From the NCBI GenBank assembly GCA_001804785.1, contig MHBG01000056.1, positions 1 to 64,000 on the forward strand: 64,000 nt of DNA, written 5' to 3'. Under the pieces are notes generated by a model, which had not been told where the DNA came from, did not search any database, and saw only the letters and a program-made list of their open reading frames with translations. Positions 8,588 to 17,188 of this stretch are shown here, one piece after another (position 1 is the stretch's first letter; the number at the start of each line of letters is the position of its first letter). The translations under genes and the position numbers were made by a program. This DNA comes from Lentisphaerae bacterium GWF2_45_14 (GTDB lineage: Bacteria > Verrucomicrobiota > Lentisphaeria > Victivallales > GWF2-45-14).

Positions 8588-9697
8588 TTAGAGATTTATT
8601 TTGATCTTGAAATTTTTCTTTTCCTGCTCGACTTTTCGCGTCACAGCTTCTTTTGTCTTTTCTTCGGAGAGCAGTTCTGTAATGAGTCTTTTGACTTTGG
8701 GAAACGGCAGGTAGCCCTGTTTGTTTTTTGATGTTACCATGATTATGTGATAGCCGTAGCGAGTTTTTATGAGGCCGGATATCTGTCCCGGTGCGAGATC
8801 AAACGCGACATCTTCGAATTCTTTCATCATCTTTCCACGCGGAATTGTCCCGAGGCCGCCGGCTGTTTTTTTCCCGCTGGGGCAGTCGCTGTATTCGGCG
8901 GCGAGCTTTTCAAAATTTCCGCCCTGTGTGATGAGGTCTCGTATTTTTGAGGCGCGAAGTTTCGCGCGTTCGTCATTCTCCTCGGTATTTGACGGGTCGG
9001 AAACATTTTCCTGACAACCTTTTTTATCAAGAGGCTTTTCAGCGGGGGCAGTGGGGCTGCCGTCCTTGTTTCTTGGTACATCGTTCCTTATCAGGATGTG
9101 GGACACGGTTACCGACTCGGGATTCAGAAACTGGTTCTGATTATTGCGGTAAAAAGCCTCGGCCTCCTCATCGCTGACGGTCTGCTTGTCTGCGAGGTTC
9201 AGTGTGCTCCATTTTTCCAGGGCCATGGCGAACTGAAGCCTCTTTTGCGAGCTGATTTTCTTTGCATAGGTCTGGAGGGTTTCTCCCTCCGACTCAAGTT
9301 TTTTCTCCATTGCTTTGAGCTGCTCCGGCTGGAGTGCTGACAATTTTTTCTGAAAGCCTTCGGCGACTATTTCCGGTGACGGCGTGATGTTCGCGTCTTT
9401 CATAAGTTTTTCAAGGATCATGCGGTTTATGCGCTGTTCGAGTATTTTTTTAGATACGTCCTTAAGCTGCTCTTCGGGCATTACTGAAACATCGCCGAGC
9501 GGGAACTGGGACTTGACATTCCTGATGAATTCCTCTTTTCCGATCTTTCTATCATTTATTTCGGCTACGATATCTGGCACGAAGGCCCATCGTTCTGTTT
9601 CTGCGTCTGGTTTTTTTCCGACAGGGGCGGCCGTCGTCTGTGCGGCGGCCTCTGTGATTATCAGTACCGAGAGTATAAAAATGAGTATTTTGTTCAT
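8588..9697 (-). CDS. Parvulin-type peptidyl-prolyl isomerase, SurA/PpiC-like
   Basis: About 369 residues, with an N-terminal signal peptide (MNKILIFILSVLIITEAAAQ). A SurA-N-like chaperone region contains EINDRKIGKEEFIRNVKSQFP and a long helical stretch. The parvulin domain follows, with VTVSHILIRND and then FEKLAAEYSDCPSGKKTAGG, LGTIPRGKMMKEFEDVAF and TRYGYHIIMV. It probably helps fold outer-membrane or periplasmic proteins. I prefer the ATG at 9697, which gives a clean signal peptide, over the in-frame GTG at 9706. The parvulin domain has an insertion after RNDVPRNKDGSP, with about 35 polar residues rich in Lys, Glu and Asp. Confidence 0.9.
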   Translation of the reverse strand: MNKILIFILSVLIITEAAAQTTAAPVGKKPDAETERWAFVPDIVAEINDRKIGKEEFIRNVKSQFPLGDVSVMPEEQLKDVSKKILEQRINRMILEKLMKDANITPSPEIVAEGFQKKLSALQPEQLKAMEKKLESEGETLQTYAKKISSQKRLQFAMALEKWSTLNLADKQTVSDEEAEAFYRNNQNQFLNPESVTVSHILIRNDVPRNKDGSPTAPAEKPLDKKGCQENVSDPSNTEENDERAKLRASKIRDLITQGGNFEKLAAEYSDCPSGKKTAGGLGTIPRGKMMKEFEDVAFDLAPGQISGLIKTRYGYHIIMVTSKNKQGYLPFPKVKRLITELLSEEKTKEAVTRKVEQEKKNFKIKINL

Positions 9698-9709
9698 GTC
9701 TGGCACCTG

Positions 9710-10438
9710 TTATTCGATTATAAGTTTTGTGAAGAGCGGACTTTTTCCCTGTTTTCTTAAAAAAGCGGTATACTCCTCGACCAGAGGATTTGACGGCGAT
9801 TCGAGCGCAAGCTCTGCGAGCATATATGGGGCGGCCCAGTTCCCATTTTCGGAGCAGGCCTTTATGTCGGATGCCAAGCTGAAGAAAGCCCTTTCATTTT
9901 CGCTTTTTTCGAGCGTATAAGCACGTTCTATGCTGTCTTTTATGAATCCGTCAAAGACTTTGAGCGACTTGTCGGATTCCCCCATTTTTTTCAAGGTCAC
10001 CGCAGCTTTGGCCATAGAGAGTGCATTTGATGGATTTTTGAGTTCCTTGATGCATGAGTTGAGTTCCATAAGTGAGATAATTTGTTTTTTAGCGTCAAGC
10101 AGTGAGTCGCGCTGTCCGTGGAGCTTTATTGCCTTGTCCAGAATTTTTACCGCTTTCTGTGGCTCATATTTTTTCAGTGCTTCCCCTGCTTCTTTTATGA
10201 CGACATTATCGGTTTCTATATTCTGGAGCTGTGCCAAGAACAAATTTGTTTTGTCTATACTCCTGAGTCTTTCTACTTTAGCGAGTGCTGTTTTGTGATC
10301 TCCGGCCTGCAGAGCCTCGAACAGCTCAAGCGTGAGGCGTGACCTGCTTCTTGGCGGATCGGGCGCTACTTGTTTCGAGCAGCCCTGCGGGAACAATGCG
10401 GTCCATGCAAGTGCGGCGAGCAGTAAATATTTATTCAT
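9710..10438 (-). CDS. Lipoprotein of unknown function, helical repeat type
   Basis: About 242 residues. The start MNKYLLLAALAWTALFPQGC gives a signal peptide ending at a lipidation Cys. An in-frame GTG at 10480 would add 14 basic residues. The mature protein is alpha-helical, with segments such as ALQAGDHKTALAKVERLRS and AGEALKKYEPQKAVKILDKA that look like degenerate TPR units. I do not recognise a named family. It sits between the transglutaminase-like gene and the PPIase with short spacings, so it is likely part of the same envelope operon. Confidence 0.7.
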   Translation of the reverse strand: MNKYLLLAALAWTALFPQGCSKQVAPDPPRSRSRLTLELFEALQAGDHKTALAKVERLRSIDKTNLFLAQLQNIETDNVVIKEAGEALKKYEPQKAVKILDKAIKLHGQRDSLLDAKKQIISLMELNSCIKELKNPSNALSMAKAAVTLKKMGESDKSLKVFDGFIKDSIERAYTLEKSENERAFFSLASDIKACSENGNWAAPYMLAELALESPSNPLVEEYTAFLRKQGKSPLFTKLIIE

Positions 10439-10485
10439 GTTATTCAAGTTTTTTTTCAATGCTTTCTTAGTTCGGTTCACAGACT

Positions 10486-13400
10486 TTACTTTAGCGACAT
10501 TAAGATTATTTTCATGTTTCGAAGCGATAATATTCTGTTTATTTCGACGAGCGTCAGGTAGGACGCTTCATCCATAAATGCAGAATTCGTCTTCACTGAC
10601 ATCGAAACATTCAGCGTGTTTTTTCTATCCTGTTGCGTATTTATTTTTATTTCTCCGAAATTCTCCGGTCCATTCCATGAAATATTTCTTGGGATGGAGA
10701 GGATTTCTGCGGTGTTTTCAGGTAGCACTATTTCGTAATTCAGTGAATAGTCGGAACTGTATGACTTATAGAAGGGGTTTTCGCGCTTCTGGGTGGGCGT
10801 GCTGACTGCTGCGGACGGGTTGAATCCCGGCAGGGCGAGATACATAAACTTATTGTCTTTCACCGCGTATTTTTTTATTTCAAAGGCCATCGTTTCAACG
10901 CCGGGATATGAGCTGTAATCGGTTACGAGTTCGCCTGTCATCGTTGCCGATTCGGAAACGGCGTTCGCCGCTTCCTGGCAGTAGCGCTTTCTCAGCTCTG
11001 GAGTCATCTCCGCAAAACGTTTATGGAACGACTGATACGCCATGCCGTAGTAACGGACAGTCCTTGTCATCAGAGCGTTGCCATCTTCGTTGATTTGCAA
11101 TTTGACATTTGTTTCCGTCCGGGTTGAGTCGTTGGCTTTTATAACGTTCTGAACCGCTGATGGTATATCCATAGATATATTTTTTTCACTAGCTGTAGAG
11201 CCAAGTTTCGCATACTGGTTTGTATCGTTGAGATATATTGCTTCTCCAGCGACAATAGTTTTTACAAGTATCGATGAATAAAGATTGGCCTGAGATGATT
11301 CCTCAAGCGGATCAACTACTTTTGTAATCCCTTCATACGGCGAAACAAGCACGAATTTAGAATCAAATCCGACGGCCTTCAGCATTGCGTAGAACAATAC
11401 GGCTCTGTCGGGATTATTGCCATAGGCATCGCCCAGTGTGGTGTCCGCGTCGGATATCGATTCGAGCGGGAGTTCGTTGAGCCCCGGTCCGGCGGACCTT
11501 ATGCTTTTTGCAACGAAATCCCTTATTTTAATCATCTTGTCCCTGTCGTTAGGGACACCATCGGTAAGTGCTTTTGCCTTCTGTCCTGCTTTTTCGGATA
11601 CGGACGCTGCTTTTTTGAGTCTTTCGTCAAGCAGTTTCCCGTAATCGTCCCATTTTCCATCTGAGACAAATACCGTCTGGTTAAAGGTCCACCACGGCGG
11701 CATGGAGCTTTCTTCTTTGACGGCCTTTACGTCCTTTATGGAGAATTTATATTTTTTGATATTGCCCGAGCATCCGCCCACGCTCATGATGGGAGAAGAA
11801 ACTCTGAACTGTTTTGACAGCTCTTGTGGTATCGAAATCTCGAGTTCCTTTTCGAGGAGCTTCTCGGTGTATCTGAAATACGACATGAATGAGATGAAGG
11901 GCTGTTTTGTATATTTTCTTTTTATTGTGTACTCGATGATGGCGCCGGGGGCGACTCCGGGGAGACTCGCTACAAGTATTTTCGCAGGCGGGTAGCGAGG
12001 CGCGGAGCTTACCCAGGAAGCGTCCATCATATTAAGTTCTTCCTTTGTCAATTCTTTCACGCTGCCGTCGGGAAGCGTCACCTTTGCCTCGATGGAAGCC
12101 TCTTCCCATATCGGATTGAAGAATATCTTGACCTCGGAATGCTTCTTCGTTCCGGCGTAGGTATTTATCTTCTTTCTGACGCTGGTGACAGATTCATACG
12201 AGTTCGCGTCTATGATATTAAACGACTGCGTCTCTTTTTCTATCACGGCATCGGGAACTTTGCCGTTCGTGCCGTTGAGCGTTGGGAATATCGGCATTTT
12301 TCTTGATTCATACTCGATTTCCTTGAGATTCTTTTTTAGCTCAAGATACTGTGCCGGGGAAAACTCGACCGCATTTATCAGGAATCTGTTTTTGCCGGTC
12401 AGTGATTTTTCGTTATATTTCAAATTCCTTTGCCAGAGTATCTCTGTATTTTCAATAGGCGGATATGCCGGAATTGCCAGAGGCGCCTTCGGAGCGGCCT
12501 CCATACTGAGCGTCAGCGATTCTTCGACGCCGCACGCGATATCCGTCATGAATGGGTATTTTCTCTTTTCCAGTCCGGTTTGTCCGAGTACGAAATTGAC
12601 TGCCCCGAAAGAAGTTCCGAACCAGGGACTTCTGAACATTGAGCAGCGCTCGCCATTTATCATAAAATCGGGGGCCTCATATTTTATGAAGGCCTTGAGC
12701 GGCAGCGAAGTGTCCCGCATGTCCGACGGTTCTAGGCGGAACTCCTTTATCGTTGCGCCCGGAATGATTGCTTTGAGTCGGCTTTCGAAAAACTCCTGCG
12801 CTTTTTCGGGCTTCCAAGTCGAAAACGCTCCGCGGTAGATGCCGTCATTCACGCCCTTGAAGTTCATGAGGGTTTCTGCGGTCAGGATGTTTTCCGTGCT
12901 TATCGTTCCTGTCGTGGAGATTTCGAGCATGTTTTTCGAGGCTGGAACGATTGGGGAGGTAAGGAGCTTTTCGCCTTCAGGTTTTGCCACAAGATAACTT
13001 TTATTGCTGAGGTAGGCGGGGCAGAGGTCGGATGTGCTTTCGTCCGTCGAGTCCATCAGAATATATTTGCCGTTCTCGTCCTCTACGCACGTGATTGCGT
13101 GATTGAAATAAGGAAGCGGCACATCCTCATCCATTTTGGGGCCCGCGTTTATAAGGACGGGGTATGCCTTGAATCCGGCAATGCGTAGCATAGCGGTCAA
13201 TAAGGCAGCCTTGTCTCTGCAGACTCCGTACTTATTTTCAAACGTGATATTTACATCGTGCGGCTCGTAGCCAGGCGCTTCCGTTTCCGTCGTTATTCCC
13301 ATGTAGCGGATATTCTGGGATACGTATCTGAATATAGCCCTCATCTGTTCGTTCTTGTCGCTTATTTTGGCTGTCAGTGCGTCAACTTTTTCCTTCATTT

Positions 13401-14241
13401 CGGGCGTGGTTTTTTCGAGGTGAGGGGCCGAGAGTTTCCAGTACCAGCGCGAAAGATATTTCCAGTCAGGAATCGTACTTACGATAAGGCGTTGAACTAC
13501 TGTCCAGTAGGGCGGCATATCGGGTTCGTCGAACATTCGCGGTACATTTTTTGCCAGCCAGTTGTAAATGATTCTTCCATCTTTTTCTTCTTTGCTGAAT
13601 GAAACGGTATCCTTAATCTCGTCACGCAGTCTTATATTTGCCAGAGCGAGTTCCGAAGGCATGTCGATTACAATGCGTGAGTATAGAATTGGACTATGCC
13701 CTTCGAAGATGCTGTAATCACTCCACGTATCGGGAACACGCGTCTTGACGGTGTTGGAAAGGTATACATAATGGACCGTGTCGCCTATTTCAAGGCCGGG
13801 CAGCGTTACCTGAACTATCTTATCGTTGGGGTTATAGATATTGCTGCCCATCTGGGAACTGTCGACTGCGGTCTTTGAGTTCTTTTCAATGTCTACAGGC
13901 AGTTTCCGACCATCCGGCTTGATTATCTCGACAACTTGAACTTCAACGGTTTCATAGGGCAGAGTAAAGTTGAACGAAATGGTTTTGCCTTCGCGCTTCC
14001 CTTTTTCCGTGAGGACTTTCTGGTAAACTTCGCTCCAGGTTTTATAGGTGCCGTCTTTATTGCAGATATTCTTTTCGCACTCGGCGAGGATCACGGAGTC
14101 GGCGTCCGGAAATTTCTCAAGAGTGGCAGTCTGCGAACTCTTTATCGCCTCGTCGGATGCTATCAGCGGCTGCTCCGCCCGCAAGATTCCGCCGCAGACA
14201 AGAAACGCAAAAATAAGTAATGACAAAGTCAGCTTCTTCAT
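10486..14241 (-). CDS. Tandem DUF3857-transglutaminase-like exported protein
   Basis: 1251 residues with a signal peptide (LTLSLLIFAFLVCGGILRA). It is two copies of a DUF3857 plus transglutaminase-like unit fused head to tail. In the first copy the papain-like triad is intact: Cys341 in KYGVCRDKAALL, His381 in YFNHAITCV and Asp397 in YILMDSTDE. In the second copy the matching segment reads DAYGNNPDRAVLFYAML, so the catalytic Cys is replaced by Asn943. The His position appears to be Tyr (SQANLYSSIL), although an Asp survives (IYLNDTN). Family proteins of about 600 residues with one copy are common in Bacteroidetes and PVC bacteria. The substrate is unknown, possibly a periplasmic peptide or peptidoglycan-associated protein given its envelope-operon partners. 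Confidence 0.88.
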   Translation of the reverse strand: MKKLTLSLLIFAFLVCGGILRAEQPLIASDEAIKSSQTATLEKFPDADSVILAECEKNICNKDGTYKTWSEVYQKVLTEKGKREGKTISFNFTLPYETVEVQVVEIIKPDGRKLPVDIEKNSKTAVDSSQMGSNIYNPNDKIVQVTLPGLEIGDTVHYVYLSNTVKTRVPDTWSDYSIFEGHSPILYSRIVIDMPSELALANIRLRDEIKDTVSFSKEEKDGRIIYNWLAKNVPRMFDEPDMPPYWTVVQRLIVSTIPDWKYLSRWYWKLSAPHLEKTTPEMKEKVDALTAKISDKNEQMRAIFRYVSQNIRYMGITTETEAPGYEPHDVNITFENKYGVCRDKAALLTAMLRIAGFKAYPVLINAGPKMDEDVPLPYFNHAITCVEDENGKYILMDSTDESTSDLCPAYLSNKSYLVAKPEGEKLLTSPIVPASKNMLEISTTGTISTENILTAETLMNFKGVNDGIYRGAFSTWKPEKAQEFFESRLKAIIPGATIKEFRLEPSDMRDTSLPLKAFIKYEAPDFMINGERCSMFRSPWFGTSFGAVNFVLGQTGLEKRKYPFMTDIACGVEESLTLSMEAAPKAPLAIPAYPPIENTEILWQRNLKYNEKSLTGKNRFLINAVEFSPAQYLELKKNLKEIEYESRKMPIFPTLNGTNGKVPDAVIEKETQSFNIIDANSYESVTSVRKKINTYAGTKKHSEVKIFFNPIWEEASIEAKVTLPDGSVKELTKEELNMMDASWVSSAPRYPPAKILVASLPGVAPGAIIEYTIKRKYTKQPFISFMSYFRYTEKLLEKELEISIPQELSKQFRVSSPIMSVGGCSGNIKKYKFSIKDVKAVKEESSMPPWWTFNQTVFVSDGKWDDYGKLLDERLKKAASVSEKAGQKAKALTDGVPNDRDKMIKIRDFVAKSIRSAGPGLNELPLESISDADTTLGDAYGNNPDRAVLFYAMLKAVGFDSKFVLVSPYEGITKVVDPLEESSQANLYSSILVKTIVAGEAIYLNDTNQYAKLGSTASEKNISMDIPSAVQNVIKANDSTRTETNVKLQINEDGNALMTRTVRYYGMAYQSFHKRFAEMTPELRKRYCQEAANAVSESATMTGELVTDYSSYPGVETMAFEIKKYAVKDNKFMYLALPGFNPSAAVSTPTQKRENPFYKSYSSDYSLNYEIVLPENTAEILSIPRNISWNGPENFGEIKINTQQDRKNTLNVSMSVKTNSAFMDEASYLTLVEINRILSLRNMKIILMSLK

Positions 14242-14331
14242 TCAGTATTCCCCTTTTTTACAGATTTTTCCAATCCAGATAAGATAGCATCGTTTTGAAT
14301 TATCTCAAAATCGTGGCACATTTACAAGGTA

Positions 14332-16245
14332 ATGAAAAGGCTTTTTATTTTATCAACTATTTTTGTTCTGACGGCTCTACATTCCGCAGAGCCTCAGGCT
14401 TATCTCGATGCGAATGATGCAGCTCAGGCTCACGCCGCAAGTCCCGCCGGCTGGACGGTAAATGACCTTAGAACCATTGTCTCAAAAGGAGCGGACTCCA
14501 ATACCTGGAACTCCGACGGCTCAAAGGTGCTTATGCGTGCCTTTACAAGCGCCCAATATTATAACCTCACAACAAAATTAAACCAGAACCTCTGGCCGAC
14601 CTTATGGGTTACAACCGGCGATGAGCTTCCTCAATGGTATCAGGCCAATAATGTTACGGCATCCGATATCGCGCTCAAATCCGCACAGCTTCACGGGCTT
14701 CCGGTTTCTTCTCTTGCCCAGTATAACGCAATTGTCGAAGTATGGGTCAGCCCGGCAAATATTTTCCGCCCCACGAAAGACCCGACTCTAAGCGCCCAGC
14801 CGACCGCGCTGCCGACCGAGGCCTTCGTCAAGCCCGCCGGGATGTCGGTCGCCGATTTCGATAAATTCAAAACATGGTACAATGACAATATCACAAGCAG
14901 CTATGACAAGCCCGACCCAAGCGACCGCTACCCTTGGACCCAGCTCGGATATACCTACGACTGGGGCAGTGACGGTACCTCGTTGACGGATATACGCGGA
15001 CTCAGCGAGTTTGTAATCCTCGGAACAAAGGCCGGATACACGGCACCGATTACGACATACAGCGTTTACAGCATTCAGTCCTACGTCTATCAGACCGGCG
15101 GACTCGGTAGCGGCAATTTTAATGTGACAAGTTCCTGCGACACGATCTGGGCAGGCTCTAATTTTCAGCCATCCGGCAACAATATCACAATCACTTCCAA
15201 CGGCTCGGTTTCAGGAGGAGAAGGTATTTATGTTTCCTCTTCCGGCTATACCATAAACAACAGCGGAACTATTTACGGACCCACATCTCAAAAATATTAT
15301 GGTGCCGCGCCCGCCGGATACGGCATATACTTTGACAATGGCGGCACGGTTATAAATAACTCAACAGGAAGAATTTATGGCGACAGTAACGCAATCGGCT
15401 CCAGCGCGGGAGCCGTTACCATAAATGACTACGGTTATATTTCAGGTTCGCAGTACGCGATAAAAACAGGCACGGGAAACGACAGCCTTAACGTTTATAA
15501 TACCGGCTTGGTAGAGGGCAATATAGATATGGGTGGCGGCACCAACTCGATTACCATAAATAACGGAGGGACAATCGATGGAACAGTCTCCTCCTCAGGC
15601 GGGGGCGACGATACCCTCACAGTCAACCGGGGAGGCAGCCTTAAAGGAAATGTCAACTTCGGACTGAGCGGCGGCAAAGTCATATTCAACGGTGGTACTT
15701 ATACGTCCGTCATCAATACAGCCGCCGCCACGTCAAATAAGATAACGGTCGAAGAAATAGAACTCAACAGCGGCTCAACTCTTGAAGTCCAACTAACAGG
15801 TAACAGTATGCTTAAAGACGGGCGATCTATACAAGTCCTTCACTGCGAAAGGCTGATGGGCGATTTTACGAATGTAAATTCCCCCTACCCAATGCTCGAT
15901 TTTGGCCAGTACAGAGGAAGCGGTTCCGTGACGTTGAACCTTCGTGTCAACCATAATTCCTACGGTGATGTGGCCGGTCTCCTCGATTCAAGACTCGTTT
16001 CCACAGGATATGCTCTCGATGAACAGGCTCCCGACGCCGCCGGAGATATGGAAAATATACTCGCTCAAATAGACCTCATGACTTCCGTAGGCGACATAGC
16101 CTCCGCCGTAAGGCAGCTTGCTCCCGTTCCCTACACAGCCTCCCTCATACTACATTTGAGACCGACCGCGCATTTCACGATATGGTCGTCGACCGCACTC
16201 GATTCCTTGATGATTATTCTTCAGATAAGGCGGCTCCCGCGTTGA
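14332..16245 (+). CDS. Autotransporter, signal peptide and passenger (5' part of a frameshifted gene)
   Basis: 637 residues in this frame. A signal peptide (MKRLFILSTIFVLTALHSAE) precedes a region rich in Ala, Thr, Ser and Tyr. From about residue 265 there is a beta-helix passenger with repeated INNSGTIYG, VINNSTGRIYG and ITINNGGTIDG units, typical of autotransporter adhesin-like passengers. Just before the break comes the conserved linker AVRQLAPVPYTASL. The frame then runs into unrelated residues (ILHLRPTAHF) to a stop at 16245, while the continuation of the protein is in the +2 frame. The real protein would be about 935 residues, encoded at 14332-17138. The gene faces away from the envelope operon across a 90-bp intergenic region. 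Confidence 0.8.
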   Translation: MKRLFILSTIFVLTALHSAEPQAYLDANDAAQAHAASPAGWTVNDLRTIVSKGADSNTWNSDGSKVLMRAFTSAQYYNLTTKLNQNLWPTLWVTTGDELPQWYQANNVTASDIALKSAQLHGLPVSSLAQYNAIVEVWVSPANIFRPTKDPTLSAQPTALPTEAFVKPAGMSVADFDKFKTWYNDNITSSYDKPDPSDRYPWTQLGYTYDWGSDGTSLTDIRGLSEFVILGTKAGYTAPITTYSVYSIQSYVYQTGGLGSGNFNVTSSCDTIWAGSNFQPSGNNITITSNGSVSGGEGIYVSSSGYTINNSGTIYGPTSQKYYGAAPAGYGIYFDNGGTVINNSTGRIYGDSNAIGSSAGAVTINDYGYISGSQYAIKTGTGNDSLNVYNTGLVEGNIDMGGGTNSITINNGGTIDGTVSSSGGGDDTLTVNRGGSLKGNVNFGLSGGKVIFNGGTYTSVINTAAATSNKITVEEIELNSGSTLEVQLTGNSMLKDGRSIQVLHCERLMGDFTNVNSPYPMLDFGQYRGSGSVTLNLRVNHNSYGDVAGLLDSRLVSTGYALDEQAPDAAGDMENILAQIDLMTSVGDIASAVRQLAPVPYTASLILHLRPTAHFTIWSSTALDSLMIILQIRRLPR

Positions 16246-17138
16246 CCATTGCCGGAAACCCTGAAAATAAAACCGCAATTCCAGCTCTTTCCCCAGAACG
16301 CTGCGAGTGGAACCCCTATGTTACCGGAGTGGGCCTTTGGGGTCGACAGAAAAGCAAAGGCGACGTCCCCGGCTATACATACGATATGGGCGGCGGAATT
16401 GTCGGTATGGAAAGAAAATTTGGTGAAAACCTTACCACGGGAATAGCCATAGGCGGTTCCAGAACAGTCGTCAACCTCAGAGATGAAGGCGGCAGCCGTA
16501 TAAATACCGATGGTGCAAGACCCATTATTTATGGAGGCTACACCCTTAAAAATCTTGAAATAGGCCTTTCCGCTGGCTACGGCTATAACCAGTACGACAC
16601 GAAACGTGAAATACAGTTTGCTTCAGTAGACAGGACCGCGAAGGGCTCGCACGACGGGCACGAGTTCACAAGTTCCGGAAATATTGGCTGGAAATTCTAT
16701 CTTACTGAAAAAACGGTACTTGAACCGCTGGTAGGCTTCTACTACTCAAGTCTTTACGAAAATTCTTTTGATGAAGAGGATGCTGGCGCCGCGAATCTCA
16801 ATGTCAGAAGCCGGACTTCCAATTCATTGAAAAGTGCGCCGGGTATCCGTTTCTACCATGATTTTACCGTCCTCGAAACAATGTCATTGCGCCCCGAATT
16901 TACGGCAAAATGGCTTCATGAGTTTCTTGATGCACGCTACGACTCTACCGCCTCATTTGCTAACGGGAGCAGTTTTTCATATAATGGTATGGACCTTGAT
17001 CGTGACGCCGCACAGCTCAGCATGAAAATAGCTTTCAGGCCCTTTCGCTACTTCGGAACTTTCGCCGAATATTCGACGCTTATTTCGCCCAGCCTGTACA
17101 GCAACTCCGTCTACGCCGGTATCGAAGCCTTCTTCTAG
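16149..17138 (+). CDS. Autotransporter beta-barrel domain (3' part of a frameshifted gene)
   Basis: In this frame the sequence continues the passenger linker as TTFETDRAFHDMVVDRTRFL, then WNPYVTGVGLWGRQKSKGDV and about 270 residues of amphipathic strands. It ends in VYAGIEAFF with the terminal Phe recognised by the BAM complex. This is the autotransporter translocator domain (Pfam Autotransporter type). The first internal ATG is at 16182, but the homology begins at about 16149. Aligning the two frames implies one missing base around 16147-16149, where SL should be followed directly by a codon and then TTFETD. It may be a true mutation or an assembly error. Confidence 0.8.
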   Translation, partial: TTFETDRAFHDMVVDRTRFLDDYSSDKAAPALTIAGNPENKTAIPALSPERCEWNPYVTGVGLWGRQKSKGDVPGYTYDMGGGIVGMERKFGENLTTGIAIGGSRTVVNLRDEGGSRINTDGARPIIYGGYTLKNLEIGLSAGYGYNQYDTKREIQFASVDRTAKGSHDGHEFTSSGNIGWKFYLTEKTVLEPLVGFYYSSLYENSFDEEDAGAANLNVRSRTSNSLKSAPGIRFYHDFTVLETMSLRPEFTAKWLHEFLDARYDSTASFANGSSFSYNGMDLDRDAAQLSMKIAFRPFRYFGTFAEYSTLISPSLYSNSVYAGIEAFF

Positions 17139-17188
17139 TAAAGCAAAAAATTGAATCTCGGCAGAGGGCATTAATATGCCGGAAGTGC

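Noticed and set aside
16140-16185. Programmed ribosomal frameshift in the autotransporter
   Set aside because: No slippery heptamer (X XXY YYZ) and no clear following pseudoknot. The best explanation is one missing base.
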